Part shown: piece after piece, positions 17,597 through 26,714 of the stretch
Numbering within the stretch: the first letter of the stretch is position 1
Layout: each line of letters begins with the position of its first letter
From: Arthrobacter agilis
GTDB taxonomy: Bacteria; Actinomycetota; Actinomycetes; Actinomycetales; Micrococcaceae
Assembly: GCF_002157505.1 (NCBI RefSeq)
Contig: NZ_NFSC01000031.1
Coordinates: 620,001 to 684,000, forward strand
Length of the DNA stretch: 64,000 nucleotides
Reading direction: 5' to 3'
Notes under the pieces: model-generated
The model's input: only the letters and a program-made list of their open reading frames with translations
Databases searched by the model: none
Told to the model about the DNA's origin: nothing
Position numbers and translations under genes: made by a program

Positions 17597-19426
17597 CTAG
17601 TCGGTCGACGCGAGGAGCTTGGCCCGCAGCTCGCGGCGTTCGCGCTGCTTGTCCGGATCCGGCAGCGGCACGGCCGCGAGCAGTCGCTGTGTGTAGGGGT
17701 CCTGGGGACTGCGCAGGATCTGGTCGCGTGTGCCCTGCTCCACGATCCGGCCGCGCTTCATCACACAGATGTAGTCGGCGAGCACATCGACGACGGCGAG
17801 GTCGTGGGTGACGAACAGGCAGGCGAATCCGAGTTCGCGCTGCAGGTTCTGGAAGAGCTCCAGGACCTTCGCCTGCACGGACACATCCAGGGCCGACGTC
17901 GGCTCATCCGCGACCATCAGCTTCGGCTTGAGCGACAGCGCGCGGGCGATACCCACGCGCTGCTTCTGCCCGCCGGACAGTTCGTGCGGATACCGGTTGC
18001 GGTAGGAGCGCGGGAGCTCGACCTGGTCGAGGAGGCTTTCGATGCGCTTCTGCAGCTCACCGCCCTTGGCCTCGCCGGCGAGGAACATCGGCTCACCGAT
18101 GCTCTCACCGATCGGGAGCCGGGGATTCAGCGACGACGACGGATCCTGGAACACCATGCCGACGTGGCGCCGCACCTTGACGAGTTCCTTGGAGGTGGGG
18201 CGGAGGCCCGAGATGTCGGTGCCGACGACCTTCAGCGAACCCTCCGCGACCGGCAGCAGCCCGACCGCGGCCCGGCCGATCGTCGTCTTGCCCGAGCCCG
18301 ACTCCCCGACGAGGCCGATGACCTGGCCCGGGTAGACGGTGAGGTTGGCTCCCTCGACGGCGCGGAACGCGGGGACCCTGCCCTGCTTGGGGTACTCGAT
18401 GGCGACGTCGACGAGCTGGAGCACCGCCTCGGCAGGCGGGTGCGCCACCGCCTGGTCCTCGGCGAGCTGTGCCAGCACTTCCTGCTCGCGTCGCTCCAGC
18501 TCGTCGCGGTCCACCGTCTGCAGTTCGGTGTGGGTCGCCGCCGCCAGTGCAGCGGTGATGTCGACGTCGTCGTTCCCGTCCCCCTGCCCCAGGTGGGGAA
18601 CGGCAGCGAGCAGCTCCCGGGTGTACTCGTGCTGCGGGTTGTTGAAGATCTGCTCGGCGGTGCCGGTCTCCACGATGCGCCCCTTGCGCATGACGGCGAT
18701 CCGGTCGGCGAGGTCCGCCACCACGCCCATGTCGTGCGTGATCAGGACGATCGCGCTGTTGAGCTGGTTCCGCAGGTTGCGCATGAGGTCCAGGATCTCG
18801 GCCTGCACGGTGACGTCGAGGGCCGTGGTGGGCTCGTCGGCGATCAGGAGCTTGGGATCGCAGGACAGCGACTGGGCGATCATCGCGCGCTGGCGCTGGC
18901 CTCCGGAGAGCTGGTGGGGGTAGGAACGGAAGGCCTTGTCCGGATCCGGCAGCTCCACCATCCGCAGCAGGCGCAGGGCACGCTGCTTCGCCTCGTCCGG
19001 CGAAATCTCGTTGTGCAGGCGCAGGGTCTCCACGATCTGGAACCCCACCGTGTAGACGGGGTTCAGTGCCGTCATGGGTTCCTGGAAGATGACCGCGACG
19101 TCGTTGCCGCGGATCTGTCGCAGCTTGGCAGGCGACATCGTCAGGACGGACTTGCCGTTGAGCAGCACCTCGCCTGTGACGCGGCTGTTGGAGGGCAGCA
19201 GCCCGAGCAGGGACATGGAGCTGGCACTCTTGCCGGATCCGGACTCCCCCACGATGGCGAGCACCTCACCGGCCTTCACCTCGTAGGTGAGGTCGATGGC
19301 CGCCGGGACCCACTTCTTGTCGACGCCGAAGTCGACACTGAGGTTCCGGACCTCGAGCACGGGCCCCTGGGACGACGATCGGTCCGCGCCGGTGTCTCCG
19401 GTGCCGCCGATGACCTGAGTACTCAT
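17597..19426 (-). CDS. Second oligopeptide ABC transporter, fused double ATPase
   Basis: 609 residues with two ABC domains, built like the ATPase at 10038. The first domain has GESGSGKSAS at about 60-69, signature LSGGQRQR and LLIADEPTTALD. The second has GESGSGKTT, signature LSGGQKQR and LMVADEPTSALD. The linker (about residues 290-340) is acidic and rich in Ala/Glu/Gln. It serves the permeases at 20151-22771 but is separated from them by a gene on the opposite strand (19516-20142), which is unusual for this operon type. It may therefore have its own promoter or be reached by read-through. Confidence 0.92.
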   Translation of the reverse strand: MSTQVIGGTGDTGADRSSSQGPVLEVRNLSVDFGVDKKWVPAAIDLTYEVKAGEVLAIVGESGSGKSASSMSLLGLLPSNSRVTGEVLLNGKSVLTMSPAKLRQIRGNDVAVIFQEPMTALNPVYTVGFQIVETLRLHNEISPDEAKQRALRLLRMVELPDPDKAFRSYPHQLSGGQRQRAMIAQSLSCDPKLLIADEPTTALDVTVQAEILDLMRNLRNQLNSAIVLITHDMGVVADLADRIAVMRKGRIVETGTAEQIFNNPQHEYTRELLAAVPHLGQGDGNDDVDITAALAAATHTELQTVDRDELERREQEVLAQLAEDQAVAHPPAEAVLQLVDVAIEYPKQGRVPAFRAVEGANLTVYPGQVIGLVGESGSGKTTIGRAAVGLLPVAEGSLKVVGTDISGLRPTSKELVKVRRHVGMVFQDPSSSLNPRLPIGESIGEPMFLAGEAKGGELQKRIESLLDQVELPRSYRNRYPHELSGGQKQRVGIARALSLKPKLMVADEPTSALDVSVQAKVLELFQNLQRELGFACLFVTHDLAVVDVLADYICVMKRGRIVEQGTRDQILRSPQDPYTQRLLAAVPLPDPDKQRERRELRAKLLASTD

Positions 19427-19515
19427 GAGGAGATCTCCTTCGTGGCAGAGGCACCGCGGGATCGCGGGCGCTCCTGGATTGTCGCGGGCGGCTGCAGTGC
19501 TGGGACTATGGAGCC

Positions 19516-20142
19516 ATGGGACGCTCGATGGAAGTGGCCGGGGCCACCGTTTTCAAGCCGCGCACGAGTGGATGGTTCACGGGCATCGCCGTACTCGTCG
19601 CCGGAGGTGGCCTGGTATCCGTCGTCGCGACCGAGGGCCTGCCGGGCCTGCTGGCGGGCTGGCCGCTTCTCGGCATCGCGTACGTCGGATGGTGGCTGTT
19701 CTGGTACCCGGCGGTGGTGTTCGCCGAGGACTCCGTCACCCTGCGCAATCCCCTGGCGACCGTCCGCGTCCCCTGGGCCGCGCTGATCGACGTCGACACC
19801 AAGTACGCCCTCAAGCTGGTGACGCCGTCGGGCTCCTTCACCGCCTGGGCGGCGCCCGCTCCAGGCGTCTGGGGAACCCACGCCGGCAAGCCCGAGCACG
19901 TGACGAACCTGCCCTCCACGAGCTACGGCCCGGGCCGGTCGATCCGCCCGGGGGACCTCAAGAACACCGATTCGGGTTACGCCGCCTACCTGGTCCGCTC
20001 CCGCTGGCAGGACCTGGTGGAGAACGGCGCCGTCGACATCGACCAGCCGGCACGTGTGCGCCGCACGTGGAACTGGCGGCACCTCGCCGCGGCCGCCCTG
20101 CTGGTCGCAGCAGCTGCCGTCTCGCTGAACTTGGCCCCCTAG
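19516..20142 (+). CDS. PH-domain-like membrane protein
   Basis: 208 residues. Two adjacent hydrophobic helices (about 20-62) precede a bacterial PH-like beta domain: VVFAEDSVTLRNPLATVRVP, then WAALIDVDTKYALKLVT. A C-terminal helix (about 188-205) ends the protein. Similar actinobacterial proteins are annotated only as PH-domain proteins and no function is known to me. It lies on the plus strand inside the second peptide ABC operon, 8 bases from the stop of one permease and 89 bases from the start of the ATPase gene. Confidence 0.75.
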   Translation: MGRSMEVAGATVFKPRTSGWFTGIAVLVAGGGLVSVVATEGLPGLLAGWPLLGIAYVGWWLFWYPAVVFAEDSVTLRNPLATVRVPWAALIDVDTKYALKLVTPSGSFTAWAAPAPGVWGTHAGKPEHVTNLPSTSYGPGRSIRPGDLKNTDSGYAAYLVRSRWQDLVENGAVDIDQPARVRRTWNWRHLAAAALLVAAAAVSLNLAP

Positions 20143-20150
20143 CGACGTCC

Positions 20151-21233
20151 TCACGCGGCTGCGGGCTTCTCTGCGTCCTTGGCCCGGCCGGCATTGAACT
20201 TCTTCTGCCGCGGGTCGAAGGCGTCGCGCAGGCCGTCGCCGATGAAGTTGATGCACAGGCAGATGAGCACGATGAACAGGCCGGGGAACCAGAACAGCCA
20301 CGGGCGCGTCTGGAAGGCTTCCTGGTTCTGGCTGATGATCAGGCCCAGGGACACGTCCGGGGCTTTCACGCCGAAGCCGATGTAGCTCAGAGCAGTCTCG
20401 AGCAGGATCGCCGAGGACATGAGCAGCGTGGTGTTCACGATGATGACACCGACCGCGTTGGGCAGGATGTGCTTGAAGATGATCCGCCTGTTGGATGCTC
20501 CTGCGATCTTGGCCGCGTCGACGAACTCGCGTTCACGGAGCGTCAGGAATTCACCGCGGACGAGCCGTGCGAGGCCGGTCCACAGCACCAGCCCGAGGAA
20601 CAGACCGAGGAGCCAGATCTGGGCCCCCGAACCGACGTAGCGGTTGACCGCTTGCCCGAGCGTCGCAGCGGCGAGGACAACAGGGATGATGATGACGATG
20701 TCCGTGAAGCGCATCAGCACGGCTTCGGGCCAGCCGCGGAAGTACCCCGAGCAGGCACCGATCACGACGCCCACCAGACCGGCGAGCAGTCCGATGATGA
20801 ACATGATGATGATCGAGTTCTGCGTCCCGCGCATCGTCATGGCGAAGTAGTCGCGTCCGATCGAGTCCTGGCCGAAGGGGTGCTCACCCCAGCTGAAAGG
20901 ACCGGTGACGGTCGGCGCCCCGCCGTCTATCAGGGGAAGGAACTCCGTGTGGTTGTACTTCCACCAGCCCGGTATCCCGGCGAAGCCCACCGAGGTGAAC
21001 GCCAGGACGAAGATGATGGCGAACACGACGAGGCTGATGATCGCGGCCGTGTTGTCGAAGAACTTCCGGCGGACGATCTGGCCCTGGGAGAGCCCTCGGG
21101 CCTCCTGATCCGCAGCCGGCGCCTGCTCCACATCCGGCGTCGGATCCGCATCCGGCGTCGGTTCCTTGTGCACCGGCCCCGTGACGGTCGACGTCGAACG
21201 GTTCGGGAAGTCCGAGGGACTCTGCGTCGTCAT
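20151..21233 (-). CDS. Second oligopeptide ABC transporter permease (DppC type)
   Basis: 360 residues. A 55-residue Pro/Asp/Thr-rich cytoplasmic tail, then the OppC N-domain helix and the five-helix core. The coupling loop is DAAKIAGASNRRIIFKHILP, and the end IGDGLRDAFDPRQKK is typical. I placed the start at the ATG at 21233, which overlaps the preceding permease stop (ATGA). The open frame continues upstream through that gene in another frame but is not real. Its stop is eight bases from the antisense PH-domain gene. Confidence 0.93.
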   Translation of the reverse strand: MTTQSPSDFPNRSTSTVTGPVHKEPTPDADPTPDVEQAPAADQEARGLSQGQIVRRKFFDNTAAIISLVVFAIIFVLAFTSVGFAGIPGWWKYNHTEFLPLIDGGAPTVTGPFSWGEHPFGQDSIGRDYFAMTMRGTQNSIIIMFIIGLLAGLVGVVIGACSGYFRGWPEAVLMRFTDIVIIIPVVLAAATLGQAVNRYVGSGAQIWLLGLFLGLVLWTGLARLVRGEFLTLREREFVDAAKIAGASNRRIIFKHILPNAVGVIIVNTTLLMSSAILLETALSYIGFGVKAPDVSLGLIISQNQEAFQTRPWLFWFPGLFIVLICLCINFIGDGLRDAFDPRQKKFNAGRAKDAEKPAAA

Positions 21234-22771
21234 GTTTTCACCCTTACGCGCGGATCGAGGAACGAGTACACAATGTCGGCCACGAGGTTGAAGACGAGGG
21301 CCAGGATGCCCGCCACCAGGAAGAAGCCCATGATGGGATCGGGGTCGGTGCGCTGCAGTGCCTGCACGAAGAGTTGCCCCATCCCGGCGAAGGCGAAGAC
21401 CTGCTCCGTGATGATGGCGCCGCCGATGAGCGCTCCGATATCGAAGGCGACGAGAGTGGCCAGCGGGATGAGCGCGTTGCGGAACGCGTGGCGCATGACC
21501 ACAGTCCGCTCGCTGAGTCCCTTCGCGCGGGCCGTGCGGATGTAGTCCATGTTCATGATCTCCAGCATGGAGGCACGGGAGTACCTGCTGTAGCTCGCGA
21601 GCGAGGCGAGGAGCAGTGCGAGGGTCGGCAGCAGAAGGTGCGTGAACGTATCCAGGCCGTTGACCCAGAACGTGCCGTCGAGGCCCGGAGTCTCGGCACC
21701 CACGGTGGCGATCGGCCTGCCGCGCACGCGTGGGTTGTTGACATAGGACGGCCATGTGACCATGAACCGGTCCACCACGATGAGGAAGCCCACCAGCAGG
21801 CCCGTCAGCGCGGCGGCACGCATGCTCTGTCCGCGGTCATACCCGCCCATGGCGTATCCGACGCCGATGCCGACCAGCACGGTGACCACGGCGAAGATGA
21901 TGATCATCCAGATGGTCGCCGCGTTGAGGATCGGGTTGACGACGTAGTAGGCGACGAGGCCCAGCGCCACCATGATCAGGGCCGAGAACAGGGCCTTGCG
22001 GTTCCGCAGGCCCGCGGTGAGCAGCACGATGCCGAAGGCGATGCCGACTCCGGTGACGAGGATGATGATGGGTCCGAGCCCCGGGCTGGAGAACCAGTCC
22101 GCGAGGTCGAGGACGAACAGGAGGACCGCGGCGACGACGGCGCCGAGGACGAACGCGATGCCCTTGCGTTTCCACGACCTGCTCGCGAACAACGCCCAGA
22201 TGAGTCCGCTGGCTATCGCGACGACGAGGATCGTGGACCCGGGTATCTCGGGATCCGAAAGGAAGTTGTTGAACCCGATGGCGCCGAATTCCTTGAGCAG
22301 GACGGCCAGCCAGAAGATAGGCAGCGAGAAGAACAGGAAGGACATGAAGGTCACGCCGTAGTCGAGGCCGCTGTACTGCCGCAGGGCCGTGATGATGCCC
22401 AGGGAGATACCGATGATGATGGCGAGCACCGTGGCGGTGGTGACGAGCGTGATGGTGTTGCCCATGGCCCGTGCCAGGGCGGTGGCGACGGCCTCACCCT
22501 GAATACTCGATCCGAGGTCACAGGTGGCAGCGAAGGGAACGAGGCATTTTGCGGCACCGGCCAGCCACCCGAAGTAGCGCAGCGGAGCCGGCGTGTTGAG
22601 GTCGAGGAGCTCGGTGCGTGCCTGGATGAGCTGCTCCCGGTTCGGCGCGTTGCTGGCCCTCAGGTCTTCAAGGGGATCCCCGGACAGGGCAGTGAGCTGG
22701 TAGACGACGAAGGACGCGCCGAAGAGGATGAGGACGGCCGTCACCAGCCGTCGAACGATGTAGGTCACCAT
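21230..22771 (-). CDS. Second oligopeptide ABC transporter permease (DppB type), long form
   Basis: 513 residues against the usual 305-335. The N-terminus (MVTYIVRRLVTAVLILFGAS) and C-terminus (coupling loop RTARAKGLSERTVVMRHAFR, then VYSFLDPRVRVKT) are standard DppB. Between the normal second/third helix region and the coupling helix lies an extra block of about 160-180 residues (roughly 180-350) with several more hydrophobic helices (GIAFVLGAVVAAVLLFVLDL, IIILVTGVGIAFGIVLL, IWMIIIFAVVTVLVGIGV). The frame is intact, so this is an insertion, not a fusion error visible here. First permease of the operon. Confidence 0.9.
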   Translation of the reverse strand: MVTYIVRRLVTAVLILFGASFVVYQLTALSGDPLEDLRASNAPNREQLIQARTELLDLNTPAPLRYFGWLAGAAKCLVPFAATCDLGSSIQGEAVATALARAMGNTITLVTTATVLAIIIGISLGIITALRQYSGLDYGVTFMSFLFFSLPIFWLAVLLKEFGAIGFNNFLSDPEIPGSTILVVAIASGLIWALFASRSWKRKGIAFVLGAVVAAVLLFVLDLADWFSSPGLGPIIILVTGVGIAFGIVLLTAGLRNRKALFSALIMVALGLVAYYVVNPILNAATIWMIIIFAVVTVLVGIGVGYAMGGYDRGQSMRAAALTGLLVGFLIVVDRFMVTWPSYVNNPRVRGRPIATVGAETPGLDGTFWVNGLDTFTHLLLPTLALLLASLASYSRYSRASMLEIMNMDYIRTARAKGLSERTVVMRHAFRNALIPLATLVAFDIGALIGGAIITEQVFAFAGMGQLFVQALQRTDPDPIMGFFLVAGILALVFNLVADIVYSFLDPRVRVKT

Positions 22772-22923
22772 GGGTTTTCACGCCTCACGATCGAATTCGG
22801 GTGGGTGTTCCCGTGCTTTCGCTGAAGTGTAGTGCAGAGCCTGACGCATGAGCGTTTCCCACCACACCGGCCGAGCGGCTACTCCCCCGGGCGGTGAGAC
22901 AGCGGCGCGAAGCACAAGAAGAA

Positions 22924-22957
22924 GCGCCGGGACGGGCGAGTTCCCCGGTCCCGGCGC
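22924..22957 (-). terminator. Hairpin between second binding protein and its permeases
   Basis: 10-base perfect arms GCGCCGGGAC (22924-22933) and GTCCCGGCGC (22948-22957). On the minus strand TTCTTC follows. It occupies the same operon position as the hairpin at 13833, so both systems probably make excess binding protein by partial termination. Confidence 0.75.
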
Positions 22958-22993
22958 CTCTCGCCTACAGGTGTACTGATTCCTACGCTGAAA

Positions 22994-24790
22994 CTACTGG
23001 ACGACCTGCCAATCCCAGAAGTTCCACCACACGCCCGTCTGGTTGGGCATGTATTCCATGCCCGTGACGTTGTCGCTATGTGCGTCGACGCCCGGCACCT
23101 GGAACAGGGGCAGTCCGTACCTGGAATCCCAGATCAGCTTGTCGATCTGAATCTGGATCTGCTCCTGCTCAGCCGGATCGGTAGTGACAATGAGCTCGTC
23201 CATCAATTTGTCGGCCTCGGCACTCGAGAACCCGCTGTAATTCGAGCCGGTGCCGGTCTTGAAGATTTGCGGCACACCGGACACACCGACGCCCGAGTTG
23301 ATCCAGCCGAAGATCGTGGCGTCCCAAGTGTCGGTAGTGAGTGCTGCTCCCCAGTCGGAGGATCCGAGCCCGCCGTCGACGACCTTGAAGCCGGCCTGCG
23401 CAGCGGATTCCGCGATCAGGCTATAGGAATTGAGGCGGTTCGGGTTGTCGCGGTTGTACATGATCCGCACCTCGGGGGTCGCCCCGTCAAGCAGCTCCTT
23501 GGCGCCTTCGATGTCAACCTCGTCGTAGGCTTCCGAACCGTTGTTGGCCACAGTCTCCTCGTAGGGCTCCTGGTCGGCGAGGAATATCTGCGAGTCGACG
23601 GGCTCGGCGTCCGGGTTGATTTTCTTCACGATGGTGTCGACGATCTGCTGGCGGGGAACCGTCTTCATGAACGCCTCACGGACACTTTCATCCGCGAAGA
23701 CACCCTCGAATTTCAGGTCGAGGTGGTCGTAGGAGAGCTCATTGCCCTGGTTGATCGTGACGCCCTCGAGTCCCTCGAGCTGCTCGACGGTGTCGGCCGA
23801 GGCTTGCGGCGCGATGATGTCGACCTCGCCGTTCTGCAGCGCCTGGACCTGCGCGGGAGCCTCGCCGATGTAGCGGACGGTGATCTCGTCCACCTTCGGC
23901 ATCGGGCCCCAGGTGTAGTCCTCGTTGCGGATCAGCGTCATCGATTGGTCCGGGGTCATGGCGGACGCAATGAACGGACCGTTGGAGAGGAACAGCGATG
24001 GGTCCGTGGGCAGCGACTTGGTGTCGAAACCCGTGTTCCAGAAGTCGGCCAGCGCCTTGACTTCGGGACGCTCCACGGGGTTCTCGGGGTCCCCCGCGGG
24101 CTCGGTCTGAATGAGCTCGATCAGCGCGTCCTCGTCAGCGAGGCCGGCTTTTTCGGCCATCACGTGGGCCGGCGTATCGATACCACCCTCGCTCAAGGTA
24201 CCGAAAGCGACTTCATAGTCCGCGAAGGGCTTGGAGTAGTTGAGGGTGATCGAGCGCCCGTCGTCATCGATCTCGGGAAGCTCGGTCAGCGCGAGACCGC
24301 TCGTATCGCCGGCGTAGCTGAAGTAGTTGGCGCCCGAAACAGTTTCACCGGATTCATCCGTGGTGGCATCGTTGAAGTAGCCCGAGCTTATAACCCATTC
24401 GAGCAGCAGATCGCCGCCGTCGACTGGTTCGCCGTCGGACCAGCTGACACCTTCCTTGACCGTGTACTTGACGCTCAGCGGGTCCTCGGAGAGAACTTCG
24501 ATGGTGCCGAAGTCCTCATTCGCTACCACTTCGAGGTCGTTGTTGATGTAGTTGAAGCCGGAGTGGGTCGCATAGGCGATCTTGTTGTTGATGTCGACGT
24601 TGCCCTCGGGGGTATCCGAGTTGAACGAAGTGAAGGCATTCACTTCGACAACACGGATGTTTCCGCCCGATGCTTCGCCCTCGGCACTCTCCTCGGGTGT
24701 TTCAGTACCCGTATTGGCAGCGCAGGCACTGAGTGCGAGCGCTGCTGCAGCAGCGACCCCCACAGCTTTGGAAGTACGTCCGAAACGCAT
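22994..24790 (-). CDS. Second oligopeptide-binding lipoprotein (SBP family 5)
   Basis: 598 residues, secreted and lipid-anchored: signal peptide with lipobox LSAC (cysteine at residue 23). Family-5 features include an N-terminal domain with EGVSWSDGEPVDGGDLLLEW and the C-terminal RYGLPLFQVPGVDAHS. The strong ribosome site AGGAGGCGGA-ATG matches the paralogue at 15512, as do the first residues (MRF.RTS). It heads the operon to 17597. It is likely to bind peptides or other oligomers, but the ligand cannot be read from sequence. A few codons (ATA, TTT, AAT) make it slightly less GC-biased than its neighbours. Confidence 0.92.
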   Translation of the reverse strand: MRFGRTSKAVGVAAAAALALSACAANTGTETPEESAEGEASGGNIRVVEVNAFTSFNSDTPEGNVDINNKIAYATHSGFNYINNDLEVVANEDFGTIEVLSEDPLSVKYTVKEGVSWSDGEPVDGGDLLLEWVISSGYFNDATTDESGETVSGANYFSYAGDTSGLALTELPEIDDDGRSITLNYSKPFADYEVAFGTLSEGGIDTPAHVMAEKAGLADEDALIELIQTEPAGDPENPVERPEVKALADFWNTGFDTKSLPTDPSLFLSNGPFIASAMTPDQSMTLIRNEDYTWGPMPKVDEITVRYIGEAPAQVQALQNGEVDIIAPQASADTVEQLEGLEGVTINQGNELSYDHLDLKFEGVFADESVREAFMKTVPRQQIVDTIVKKINPDAEPVDSQIFLADQEPYEETVANNGSEAYDEVDIEGAKELLDGATPEVRIMYNRDNPNRLNSYSLIAESAAQAGFKVVDGGLGSSDWGAALTTDTWDATIFGWINSGVGVSGVPQIFKTGTGSNYSGFSSAEADKLMDELIVTTDPAEQEQIQIQIDKLIWDSRYGLPLFQVPGVDAHSDNVTGMEYMPNQTGVWWNFWDWQVVQ

Positions 24791-25158
24791 TCCGCCTCCT
24801 AATTCTTAGTGTGGTTCCGGCTTCAGGCGGTGTTGCATGACAGCCGATACGTGACCCGGAAGGGTGACGCCACTCACGTGAGCAAAAGCCTAGGGGCACT
24901 TTGTTACCAGCAGGTGCCCTTGCCCGGACTGCTCCCGTGTTGTTATCGAGATGCAACCAAATACTTTCAGGCTCGTCCCCGCTGCTTCCCGGCTGGACGT
25001 GGGAACGCCTGCTGACGCCTGCTCCGGGTGGCCCCTTGATATCGTTCTCGACTCGGTGTTTTGCTAGGGAGAGCCGGCGGCAGCTGGAGGCGGCTGCCCG
25101 TGTGGCGGGAACGCACGGGTCCGCTGCGGAGGCTCAGCCGGGACGGACAGGGAGCATC
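24791..25158. other. 368-base non-coding gap
   Basis: Upstream region of the second binding-protein gene. A perfect 10-base palindrome CTCACGTGAG lies at 24873-24882, about 85 bases before that start codon on the minus strand, and could be an operator. A short direct repeat ACGCCTGCT occurs twice near 25006-25025. No gene is supported. Confidence 0.4.
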
Positions 25159-25473
25159 ATGGCGTGGCTTTTCGTGGACAGGCACGCAGCGGTCTGGGAC
25201 GACGACGCGAATGTCCAGGCCGCGATCGGAGCGCTCAAGGTACGGCTGGACCAGCACGCCGAGGTCCACCTGTCCATCCAGAGCAAGGGGATGAAGGGAC
25301 CCGTGTTCGTCATCACCCGGGACACCGTGCTGAGTTCCCCGGAGCTGAGCAACCGCTTCAACGCGGACCTCTTCGCGGAGCTCACGACGCCGACCGCCCG
25401 GAACAGCCCGACGATCCACTGGTTCTCCGACGGCCGCGGATTCGTGTCGGAAACCACCAGCCGCATGTGGTGA
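25159..25473 (+). CDS. Small hypothetical protein
   Basis: 104 residues, soluble, starting MAWLFVDRHAAVWDDD with a Shine-Dalgarno GGGAG seven bases upstream. No known motif. The body looks like a mixed alpha/beta fold (HAEVHLSIQSKGMKGPVFVI, then TIHWFSDGRGFVSET). An upstream in-frame extension to 24901 has no ribosome site and low-complexity residues, so I rejected it. Function unknown. Confidence 0.6.
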   Translation: MAWLFVDRHAAVWDDDANVQAAIGALKVRLDQHAEVHLSIQSKGMKGPVFVITRDTVLSSPELSNRFNADLFAELTTPTARNSPTIHWFSDGRGFVSETTSRMW

Positions 25474-25536
25474 CCGGCGGAAAGCCCGGCACATAGTCTG
25501 GGGATGAGCCGTCCGCCGATCCTGAAGAGGAAGCCC

Positions 25537-26595
25537 ATGCCCGACTCCACCCGTCCGCTCCGCAAGCTGGGATTCCTCACCATCGGCCTGTTCGATCCGG
25601 CGGATCCGGCTGCAGGGCACGAATCGACACTGCAGATCATCGAACTGGGCGAGCGGCTGGGATTCGACAGCGCCTGGCTGCGCCACCGCCATCTGCAGTT
25701 CGGCATCTCCTCCCCTATCGCGATGATGGCCGCCGCGAGCCAGCGCACCTCCCGGATCGAGATCGGAACAGCTGTGACCCCGCTCGGCTGGGAGAACCCC
25801 CTGCGCCTGGCCGAGGACCTCGCTACCGTCGATCTGCTCGCCGGCGGACGCCTCAATCCGGGCCTGAGCGTCGGCGAGCCGATGCACTACGACACCGTGA
25901 AGCACGAGTTGTACCCGGACTCTTCGGAGGTGGAGGACTTCAGCTACGCACGCGTCGAGCGGCTCGCCCGTCTGGTCGCAGGGGAACCGGTTCGGGCCTT
26001 CTCCGGCAGGCAGGGGGTCGTCGAGGAATTCTCCAACCGGGTCGAGCCGCACTCTCCCGGGCTGGGGCAACGCCTCTGGTACGGCGCAGGAAGTAGGAAA
26101 TCGGCTGTCTGGGCCGGGACGAACGGCTTCAACCTGCTCTCCAGCAGCGTCATCTTCCCCGAGAAGGATCAGGAACCGGTCTTCGCCGACGTCCAGCAAT
26201 CCCAGATCCGTGCCTACCGCGAAGCCGCGGCCGCGTCACGACGGGCCGAGGGATCGGCCCGGATCTCGCAGGGGTTGGTGGTGATCCCGACCGACTCGGC
26301 GTCGTCGGACCAGCGGGAGAAGTACCAGAGGTACGTCGATCAACGCCTCCCCCGGACCCTCGCACTTCAGGGGCCGAAAGGGATGCTGTTCGCACCGGAC
26401 CTCATCGGGACCAGCGATGAGATCGCCGAGCAACTGTATGCCCACGCGGGGTTCCGGGAGGTCGACGAGGTGGCGTTCGCGCTGCCCTTCAGCTTCGATC
26501 ACGAGGACTACGTCCAGATCCTCACCGACATCGCCGAAAAACTGGGGCCCGCCCTCGGGTGGACTCCCTTCGGCGTTGGGCAGGGCGTCCAGTAG
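25537..26595 (+). CDS. LLM-class flavin-dependent oxidoreductase
   Basis: Bacterial-luciferase-like TIM barrel of 352 residues that would use FMN or F420. Seen are ERLGFDSAWLRHRHLQFGIS near the N-terminus, SRIEIGTAVTPLGWENPLRLAEDLATVD and LSVGEP, typical of the family. I took the ATG at 25537, which has AGAGGAAG just upstream. An ATG at 25504 is only four bases past a TAGTCT -10 candidate (25494-25499), too close to be transcribed. The substrate is unknown; related enzymes act on sulfonates, alkanes or N-oxides. Confidence 0.85.
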   Translation: MPDSTRPLRKLGFLTIGLFDPADPAAGHESTLQIIELGERLGFDSAWLRHRHLQFGISSPIAMMAAASQRTSRIEIGTAVTPLGWENPLRLAEDLATVDLLAGGRLNPGLSVGEPMHYDTVKHELYPDSSEVEDFSYARVERLARLVAGEPVRAFSGRQGVVEEFSNRVEPHSPGLGQRLWYGAGSRKSAVWAGTNGFNLLSSSVIFPEKDQEPVFADVQQSQIRAYREAAAASRRAEGSARISQGLVVIPTDSASSDQREKYQRYVDQRLPRTLALQGPKGMLFAPDLIGTSDEIAEQLYAHAGFREVDEVAFALPFSFDHEDYVQILTDIAEKLGPALGWTPFGVGQGVQ

Positions 26596-26714
26596 GTCGC
26601 TCGTGACGGCTTGCGGATCGGAAGTATACGTCGGAGGTAGCTGCGGTGTAAGGCGAATTGCCGGCGGGGCTTCGTCTACCGTTGATACTGACTGATTGGA
26701 CCTCGGAGGCATCC

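Noticed and set aside
10038-24790. Possible recent duplication of the two ABC operons
   Set aside because: Gene order and ribosome sites agree, but the proteins differ in length and sequence throughout, so the duplication is old or the operons were gained separately; not reported as a recent repeat.
24901-25158. N-terminal extension of the small hypothetical gene at 25159
   Set aside because: No ribosome site upstream and mixed codon use; the ATG at 25159 has GGGAG at good distance.
26658-26714. Earlier TTG start for the acyltransferase
   Set aside because: Adds 19 residues unlike the family and has no Shine-Dalgarno, whereas TTG at 26715 follows GGAGG.
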